A stretch of 64,000 bases of DNA from UBA1738 sp045580145 (GTDB lineage: Bacteria; Bacillota; Clostridia; UBA1381), in assembly GCA_045580145.1 (NCBI GenBank), contig JAZNNI010000085.1, positions 80,718-144,717 on the forward strand, written 5' to 3'. The notes under the pieces are model-generated. The model did not search any database. It had not been told where the DNA came from and saw only the letters and a list, made by a program, of their open reading frames with translations. The position numbers and the translations under genes are program-made. Positions 58,592-64,000 of the stretch are shown one piece after another; within the stretch, counting starts at the first letter, position 1, and the number at the start of each line of letters is the position of its first letter.

Positions 58592-59737
58592 ATGAATAGT
58601 TTTGATATAAAGACTAAAATTTATTTCGGAGATAATGCTCTTGATAGATTAGAGGAACTTCCGTATAAGCGTGTGCTTGTAATTACAGACCCGTTTATAG
58701 AAAAGAGTGGAATGCTTCAAATGGTGACATATCGTCTTACAAATGCAAATATAGAATTTGATGTGTTTACAGATGTTGTACCTGACCCGCCGATTGAAAA
58801 AATCACAGCAGGTGTGGAAAAGGTGGCGGCATATAATCCCGAATGTATAATTGCTATTGGTGGAGGTAGTGCGCTTGATGAAGCGAAGGCTATCCGTGAA
58901 TTTGCAAAAAAGGTTACAGGTAATGATAAGGTTGCTCTTATTGCAATTCCTACAACAAGCGGAACGGGTAGTGAGGTTACAAGCTTTGCTGTTGTAAGCG
59001 ATAATGATAAGGGCATAAAATATCCTCTTGTTTCAGAGGATATGCTTCCGACTGAGGCGATTTTGGATGCCGAGCTTGTAAAAAGCGTTCCGGCATCTGT
59101 TACAGCCGATACAGGTATGGACGTTTTGACTCATGCACTGGAGGCTTTTGTAAGCACAAATAACAATGAATTCTCAAATGCTCTTGCAGAAAAGGCGATT
59201 GAAATATGCGGAACATTTCTATTAAGGTCATATCTTGATAATAATGATGCACACGCAAGAAAAAAAATGCACGTTGCATCGTGTTTAGCAGGTCTTGCAT
59301 TCAATTCTGCGTCTTTAGGACTCAACCACGGCATTGCGCACGCAATAGGTGCACAGTTCCATATTCCGCACGGACGCGCAAATGCGATGGTGCTTCCGCA
59401 TATAATAGAGTATAATTCGGATATCAACAAGCATTCAAAGAGTAAACCGACATATGCTCCGTGCGTAAGAAAATATATAACTGCCGCAAAGCTTCTGGGC
59501 GTTAACAACTTTAACGAAATCACAACTGTGCGCGCACTTGTCAGCTATATTCAGTTCCTTATGAAGGAAATGAATATGCCACTGTCGGTTTCGCAGTGTA
59601 ATGTAGACAGAAATGAGTATTTTAATGCTATTGATAAAATGGCAGAGCACGCAATTGCCGACGCCTGCACAAAGACTAACCCAAGAGTGCCGTCAAAGAT
59701 GGAGGTTATGTCCATTTTAGAGCATTTGTATGAGTAA
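58592..59737 (+). CDS. Iron-containing alcohol dehydrogenase
   Basis: 381 residues, group III. NAD-binding IAIGGGSALDEAKAI, PTTSGTGSEVTSFAV, and metal ligands in the DTGMDVLTHALEAFVS and GLNHGIAHAIGAQFHIPHGR stretches. It reduces short-chain aldehydes or 1,3-propanediol-type substrates; substrate not assignable. Ribosome site AGGGG. Confidence 0.9.
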   Translation: MNSFDIKTKIYFGDNALDRLEELPYKRVLVITDPFIEKSGMLQMVTYRLTNANIEFDVFTDVVPDPPIEKITAGVEKVAAYNPECIIAIGGGSALDEAKAIREFAKKVTGNDKVALIAIPTTSGTGSEVTSFAVVSDNDKGIKYPLVSEDMLPTEAILDAELVKSVPASVTADTGMDVLTHALEAFVSTNNNEFSNALAEKAIEICGTFLLRSYLDNNDAHARKKMHVASCLAGLAFNSASLGLNHGIAHAIGAQFHIPHGRANAMVLPHIIEYNSDINKHSKSKPTYAPCVRKYITAAKLLGVNNFNEITTVRALVSYIQFLMKEMNMPLSVSQCNVDRNEYFNAIDKMAEHAIADACTKTNPRVPSKMEVMSILEHLYE

Positions 59738-59827
59738 ATTTGAGTTTTTCTACTCATACTTAAAGGGAATGTATATAATATTAATATTGACATAGAATTG
59801 GGATATTTTAAAGAAAGGTTGATGAGT

Positions 59828-60403
59828 ATGAATATATGTGTATATGGTGCGTCAAGCAATTTGATTGACAAATCATTTAAAGATGCCTCAAAAAAACTCG
59901 GATACGAGATAGCAAAAAGAGGGCATACACTTATTTTCGGTGCGGGCGCTGAAGGCGTTATGGGCGCAAGTGCCAAAGGGGCTGCTGAGGCAGGCGGAAA
60001 GATTGTTGGTATTGCACCTGCGTTTTTCAATGTTGACGGAATGATTTTTGAGGGATGCACAGAGCTGATAAGACCTGAAACAATGCGTGACAGAAAGAAA
60101 ATGCTTGAGGATAAATCGGATGCCTTCATTATGGCACCGGGAGGAATCGGTACATTTGATGAGTTTTTTGAAATACTTACATTGAAACAGCTTTCACGTC
60201 ACACCAAGGCGATTGCGATTTATAATGTAAATAACTACTTTGGTGACCTTTTAAATCTGATGAAAAGGGCTATTGAAGATGAGTTTGTAAAAGAGGAATG
60301 TCTTGAACTTTATGAGGTTTTTGAGGACAGCAGTGAGCTACTTGATTACCTTGAAAGCTATAAAGCTGTTGACCTGGATATATTGAAATTTAAAAATGTG
60401 TAA
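59828..60403 (+). CDS. LOG family (lysine decarboxylase-fold) protein
   Basis: 191 residues from ATG 59828, nine bases behind AAAGG; ATG 59822 is too close. Hallmarks: MNICVYGASSN and FGAGAEGVMGA in the N-terminal half, and MAPGGIGTFDEFFE, the PGG.GT..E motif of cytokinin-activating LOG phosphoribohydrolases. Bacterial LOG proteins hydrolyse AMP or related nucleotides to release the base. Role here unknown. Confidence 0.88.
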   Translation: MNICVYGASSNLIDKSFKDASKKLGYEIAKRGHTLIFGAGAEGVMGASAKGAAEAGGKIVGIAPAFFNVDGMIFEGCTELIRPETMRDRKKMLEDKSDAFIMAPGGIGTFDEFFEILTLKQLSRHTKAIAIYNVNNYFGDLLNLMKRAIEDEFVKEECLELYEVFEDSSELLDYLESYKAVDLDILKFKNV

Positions 60404-60414
60404 ATGGAATTAAA

Positions 60415-60450
60415 ATCCGCCGCGATGCTTCGCGGCGGATAGTTTTTTTT
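60415..60450 (+). terminator. Terminator of the LOG gene
   Basis: Perfect 11-bp stem ATCCGCCGCGA/TCGCGGCGGAT around a TGCT loop, followed by TTTTTTTT. Confidence 0.92.
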
Positions 60451-62194
60451 ATGCGAGTTTATATTTTTCACTGTATGCCTGATATTTTTCTTTAAAGTAC
60501 GGGTCTTCATCACGTGCAAGACGAAGTGCCTCGTGCATATTCATATTGTTGTTTGCAACGTCTATAATGCTTCCAGCAATGTTTGAGCAGTGGTCTGATG
60601 TTCTTGAAAGATTAGTTAAGAGGTCGGACCAGATAAATCCTGCTTCAATAGTGCAATCGCCCTGCTGAAGTCTTAAAATATGGTTAACTCTCAGCTTGTC
60701 TCGAAGCTTGTCGATAACCTGTTCAAGCGGTTCGACACAAGTGGCTGCCTCTAAATCATTTTCTTTAAATGCCTTTAATGAAAGGTCAAGAATTTCGCTG
60801 ACGGCAGAGAGAATAACCTTAAGCTCTGTCTTCGCATCAGTAGTGAATTCAATATTTTTATCGCGCAGCTCCTCAACTGAGCAAAGAAGATTAACGCTGT
60901 GGTCAGAAATTCTTTCAAAGTCGCCGATATCTTTAAGAAGCTTTGCAATTTCTACACTTTCCTGCTCACTTACCTGACGACCGCTCAGCTGAACCAGATA
61001 TGTGCCGAGGATGTCTTCATAGTAGTCTGTATTGTCCTCAATTTCGCGAATTTCCTGCGCAAGCTCATTTGAATATATGTCAAATGAGCTGATGCTCTTT
61101 TTAAGTGCGTCTACTGCTGCAGTTGCCATTTGAATTGTTGTGTTATGGCAAAGCTCCAGTGCAACAGGCGGAGTGGCGAGTAGTCTTTCGTCAAGTACCG
61201 GCATAACCTCTTTGTCCTTTGCATCAGGAACGAGCTTATTAACGATAGTTTCTAATATGCCCGACATTGGATAGAGGATGATTGTGCAAAGAATATTAAA
61301 TGCTGAGTGTGCAACCGCAATGCCCATAAATGAAGTCGGGGAGTCGAATAGTATAGGATTTAGAAGAATTTTCACAATCCAGAAAACTATAAGTGAAATA
61401 ACCGTACCGATGATGTTGAAGAAAAGGTGAACAAAAGCGGCACGTTTGGCATTTTTGTTAGTTCCAAATGATGATAAAATTGCAGTTATACAAGTACCGA
61501 TGTTCTGTCCCATAATAATCGGGATAGCAGCACCATATGAAACCTGACCGGTAGCCGAAAGCGCCTGTAAAATTCCGACAGATGCGGAGCTTGACTGAAT
61601 GATTGCAGTAAGCACAGCTCCTACTAAAACACCAAGTATCGGGTTTTTAAACATCAAAAACATATTCTGGAACTGCGGTACATCTGCAAGACCTTTAACT
61701 GCTGCAGACATAGTATCCATACCAAACATCAAAACGGCAAATCCTAAAAGGATTGTTCCTGTATCCTTCTTCTTACTGCTTTTTGAGAACATATAATAAA
61801 TTGTTCCGATAAGTGCAAGGATAGGAGTAAATGAAGTTGGTTTTAGAAGCTTAACGAATACGTTACTGCTCTCAATACCTCCCAAACTCAAAATCCACGA
61901 AGTAACGGTTGTACCGATGTTAGCACCCATAATTACGTTAATAGCCTGTTTTAGAGTCATAAGACCTGAGTTAACAAAGCCGACAACCATAACGGTTGTT
62001 GCAGATGAGCTTTGAATAACTGCTGTGATACCAAGACCTGTTAAAAGGCCTATGATTTTTTTTGTTGTAAGTTTTGATAGGACGGTTCTTAGGCTGTTCC
62101 CTGCGCGGCGCTCTAAGGCTTGTCCCATAAGGTTCATACCAAATAAAAACAGGCACAAACCTCCAATTAGTGACAATACGTCAAAAATGTCCAT
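60449..62194 (-). CDS. Na/Pi cotransporter family protein with C-terminal PhoU-like domain
   Basis: 581 residues. The membrane part has two inverted repeats with the QSSSA motif (TAVIQSSSATTVMVVGFV and TAIIQSSSASVGILQALS). Residues 340-570 form a helical PhoU-like domain (ERISDHSVNLLCSVEEL and a later TSDHCSNIAGSIID). Bacterial YjbB/NptA-type proteins move phosphate with Na+. Convergent with the LOG gene. Confidence 0.92.
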   Translation of the reverse strand: MDIFDVLSLIGGLCLFLFGMNLMGQALERRAGNSLRTVLSKLTTKKIIGLLTGLGITAVIQSSSATTVMVVGFVNSGLMTLKQAINVIMGANIGTTVTSWILSLGGIESSNVFVKLLKPTSFTPILALIGTIYYMFSKSSKKKDTGTILLGFAVLMFGMDTMSAAVKGLADVPQFQNMFLMFKNPILGVLVGAVLTAIIQSSSASVGILQALSATGQVSYGAAIPIIMGQNIGTCITAILSSFGTNKNAKRAAFVHLFFNIIGTVISLIVFWIVKILLNPILFDSPTSFMGIAVAHSAFNILCTIILYPMSGILETIVNKLVPDAKDKEVMPVLDERLLATPPVALELCHNTTIQMATAAVDALKKSISSFDIYSNELAQEIREIEDNTDYYEDILGTYLVQLSGRQVSEQESVEIAKLLKDIGDFERISDHSVNLLCSVEELRDKNIEFTTDAKTELKVILSAVSEILDLSLKAFKENDLEAATCVEPLEQVIDKLRDKLRVNHILRLQQGDCTIEAGFIWSDLLTNLSRTSDHCSNIAGSIIDVANNNMNMHEALRLARDEDPYFKEKYQAYSEKYKLA

Positions 62195-62337
62195 AATTTT
62201 TTCCTTTCATAATGCAATGGTATATCTGTGTTATATCTAAAAAGCTATGATAATATAACTTTAATTGTTCTGATGCTTTTATAAGGAATAATATGTAAAT
62301 CTAATTTTTTCCCAACTTACCCCATTATGATTTTAGC

Positions 62338-62367
62338 AGAAAAAAAACCGACTGTCAAGCCGGTTTT
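62338..62367 (-). terminator. Terminator of the GH43 gene
   Basis: AAAACCG/CGGTTTT with a 10-base loop; the minus strand continues TTTTTTCTGC. Confidence 0.75.
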
Positions 62368-62372
62368 AAAAT

Positions 62373-63206
62373 TTATTTCTTTAAATTATCCAAGTTTATC
62401 TTTTTGATGCAGGGTCTTTCATCCAAAATGGTATTCGGTGTGTGGAAGATAAAATAATCCTCTCCGTCATAACCCTTGAAAATCATTCCGTGACCACCAT
62501 CTTTTTCAAAAAGCAGTTTGTCATCAATAGACCACTTGCCATTGATTTTTCCGTTATCAGACCTTGCAATGGCTTCTGCATAGCCTTCTTTTGAAAAACT
62601 GGACCAAATGGATAAAAGCTCATCCTCAAGCCTTATGATGAAAGGCCCGTCTGTTACGAAATTCCCTTCATCCATAACCGATTTTACCCAGCTTGCATCA
62701 CCTGCTGACCACAAAATACTTGGGTCGGATTCGGCAGTTTTTAAGTCAGGGGACAGCTTTATGGCGCAAACAGTGCCATTTTTTATTTGCACCCACTCGT
62801 GACAGAAGACCATATATGGTGTATTATTTTCGTCAAGATAGAATGTGCCGTCAAGGCATTCCCAATCGGGTGGGGTTACAGGAGCATCTGTTATAGGACG
62901 GAATGTGCCGTCAGGGGTGTCGGACACAAGAATCATCGTTCCTCGGCAACATTCGTCATTGTGGAATATTGCGAACATATAGAATTTGCCATTATACATA
63001 TGTACTTCTGGCGCCCAGAACTCCTTTGTTCCCCAAAAACCGTCAAAATATTCAAAAACTGTTTTTGACTCACTCCAGTTTTCGAGGTCAGAGCTTGTGT
63101 ATACATCAAATCCGGTGTGGTTAAAGCCTCTTGAGCCATATAAATAGTATTTTCCGTCAAACGGAAGTATGAAAGGGTCTCTTATATGGATTTCATTTAA
63201 TTTCAT
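62373..63206 (-). CDS. Family 43 glycoside hydrolase
   Basis: 277 residues. Five-bladed propeller pattern with the catalytic Asp in HIRDPFILPFDGKYYLYGS, further blades in KEFWAPEVHMYNGKFYMFA and DGTFYLDENNTPYMVFCHEW, and the general-acid Glu probably in VTDGPFIIRLEDELL or the preceding DEGNF. No signal peptide, so an intracellular arabinosidase or xylosidase on oligosaccharides. Exact specificity unknown. Confidence 0.88.
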   Translation of the reverse strand: MKLNEIHIRDPFILPFDGKYYLYGSRGFNHTGFDVYTSSDLENWSESKTVFEYFDGFWGTKEFWAPEVHMYNGKFYMFAIFHNDECCRGTMILVSDTPDGTFRPITDAPVTPPDWECLDGTFYLDENNTPYMVFCHEWVQIKNGTVCAIKLSPDLKTAESDPSILWSAGDASWVKSVMDEGNFVTDGPFIIRLEDELLSIWSSFSKEGYAEAIARSDNGKINGKWSIDDKLLFEKDGGHGMIFKGYDGEDYFIFHTPNTILDERPCIKKINLDNLKK

Positions 63207-63236
63207 AATTTTTTGTTCCTTTTTATTGATGTGTTA

Positions 63237-63265
63237 AGTATATCAGTTGGAGGGATTTATGTCAA
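63237..63265 (-). promoter_or_regulatory. Promoter of the GH43 gene
   Basis: On the minus strand TTGACA (63265-63260), 17-base spacer, TATACT (63242-63237). Confidence 0.8.
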
Positions 63266-63298
63266 GTAAAAAAGAGAATGAATAAAATCATTCTCTTT
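63265..63298 (-). terminator. Terminator upstream of GH43 on the minus strand
   Basis: AAAGAGAATGA/TCATTCTCTTT around ATAAAA, with a T-run on the minus-strand 3' side. It would stop read-through from the 6S-like RNA into GH43. Confidence 0.75.
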
Positions 63299-63391
63299 GC
63301 CTGCACTTTAAGGACGGGATTTTTGTGGAAAAGTTTTATCTGTATAAGCTTTATGTTTGTCCGAACATAATGATTGTACGAAAGCGCCCAT

Positions 63392-63578
63392 TAAAAAAGT
63401 GCATAGCCTAAGCCATGCACAAAAAACGCACGGCCTGATTGTGAGTCATCTTTAACATCGGTTTGCATTTTTATTTGCGTAGCACGTTAAAGTTTAGCCG
63501 ACGTTTTTTACAAAACGTCAAGCCACACAAATAAAATTATGCAAAAAAACACAATAAAAAATATTAAAGACAACTCAC
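63392..63578 (-). ncRNA. ssrS: 6S RNA candidate
   Basis: A 187-nt minus-strand transcript is bounded by a consensus promoter and a terminator (GTGCATGGC/GCTATGCAC at 63399-63420, then TTTTTT). It holds no ORF. The fold is one long rod: closing stem GTGAGTTGTCTTTAA (63578-63564) with TTAAAGATGACTCAC (63455-63441); a large U-rich, asymmetric bubble; an upper 19-bp stem (63542-63522 with 63483-63465); an apical GACG hairpin (63519-63500). Length, rod shape and open central bubble are those of 6S RNA, which binds the housekeeping RNA polymerase holoenzyme. Confidence 0.7.
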
Positions 63579-63584
63579 GGCACT

Positions 63585-63613
63585 ATTATATCATAAAAAA
63601 ATCTTCCTGTCCA
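63585..63613 (-). promoter_or_regulatory. Promoter of the 6S-like RNA
   Basis: On the minus strand TGGACA (63613-63608), 17-base spacer, TATAAT (63590-63585). Confidence 0.85.
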
Positions 63614-63683
63614 CAAAATTACAAAATTTATGAAAAATCGTAAGACATAATTCGACAAATGGATTATAATTATACGATAGTAT

Positions 63684-63737
63684 GTCCTTTTGACTGCCCA
63701 AAAGGACGAAAAGTCGCCAAAGGGGTCACCCCTTTGG
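63684..63737. repeat. Two strong adjacent hairpins in the right-end gene-free stretch
   Basis: GTCCTTTT/AAAAGGAC (63684-63691 with 63700-63707) and CCAAAGGGG/CCCCTTTGG (63717-63725 with 63729-63737). The 400 bases from 63614 to the end show no credible gene; a frame at 63659-63916 has no ribosome site and runs through these hairpins. The content may be a non-coding RNA or a dispersed repeat. Confidence 0.45.
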
Positions 63738-64000
63738 TAATCCCCGTTGTTTACTTGCTCAGAGCCACAATCTGCAAGCAAGCTTGCACTGATTGCACAA
63801 TTCGCCCCTACTTTAGCGACAGGGCGAAGCTTCAAAAGGAAAAATTAATGCTCATTACAAGTTTTAGGCTAAATATAATTTGTCACTTCGTTTTAAAGAG
63901 TAAATTTTCTTCTTAAAAAGAACGCAAAACAAATTTTAGCAAAGCCCTTTTCTCTATCGTCCGCGTTTATCTTGCCGTAGTTCGACCTGTAGAAAAGGCT

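Noticed and set aside
59131..60129. Minus-strand frames of 130 and 192 codons
   Set aside because: Antisense to the alcohol dehydrogenase and LOG genes, both firmly identified.
63659..63916. 85-codon frame at the right end
   Set aside because: No ribosome site, runs through two perfect hairpins, and no recognisable protein pattern.
1..64000. tRNA or rRNA genes
   Set aside because: I saw no tRNA-like cloverleaf blocks with matching acceptor arms and no rRNA sequence; a tRNAscan run would settle it.

Overview
The window looks like the chromosome of a low-GC, Gram-positive, endospore-forming anaerobe of the class Clostridia. The evidence is an alpha/beta-type small acid-soluble spore protein, SpoIIM, a cotJ spore-coat operon, a short Spo0E-like protein, AddAB instead of RecBCD, an N-terminal-rubredoxin ('reverse') rubrerythrin under a PerR-type regulator, L-lactate dehydrogenase, and strong GGAGG ribosome binding sites. 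Sugar genes (L-rhamnose isomerase, GH78 rhamnosidase, GH43 glycosidase, 4-alpha-glucanotransferase, a NahK-like sugar kinase) suit a gut- or rumen-type glycan user. I cannot name genus or species from sequence alone.

Layout. 1-2450: very AT-rich accessory island with a truncated XRE regulator, a SLOG-fold protein, two winged-helix proteins (one RepL-like), a nested inverted repeat and three 10-bp tandem repeats; it resembles an integrated plasmid or mobile-element edge. 2450-5560: perR-rubrerythrin with a near-consensus Fur/PerR box, rhaA, and a His-rich membrane protein. 5580-13940: addB-addA and murA on the minus strand. 14030-18470: rpmG-secE-nusG-rplK-rplA, then an L10-leader-controlled rplJ-rplL continuing into DUF177-rpmF where rpoBC is usually found. 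18480-25420: an anion permease, a membrane protein/sigma-factor pair, a TPP-riboswitch thiT, and an autoregulated GntR-ABC operon. 25410-33140: metabolic and repair genes (cysteine hydrolase, HAD phosphatase, LDH, Pol IV), an ABC exporter, a spore protein and a DUF4364 regulator. 33260-40650: rnhB-yraN-dipeptidase, an aminotransferase with repeated operator-like motifs, spoIIM-xerD, a sugar kinase, an amidase-like protein and a TRIC-type channel. 40830-46710: xpt plus a complete BMP-type nucleoside ABC importer, a purine salvage and uptake block. 46750-54130: a COG2509 flavoprotein, a CofE-like protein, and a wecB-glycosyltransferase-rhamnosidase operon. 54290-54830: cotJA-cotJB with cotJC cut to 36 codons. 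55040-63210: guaB, a small Spo0E-like protein, malQ, an alcohol dehydrogenase, a LOG protein, a Na/Pi symporter and GH43. 63390-63610: a 6S-like RNA with its own promoter and terminator.

Functionally, xpt, the BMP importer and guaB serve purine supply; perR and rubrerythrin serve peroxide defence; rhaA, GH78, GH43, malQ and the NahK-like kinase serve glycan use. The least ordinary signals are two related families of small intergenic repeats that start mostly just behind transcription terminators, a matched pair of stem-loops before rplK and rplA, the XerD protein lacking two usual catalytic residues, the truncated cotJC, the sigma factor paired with an unknown membrane protein, and the plasmid-like left edge.
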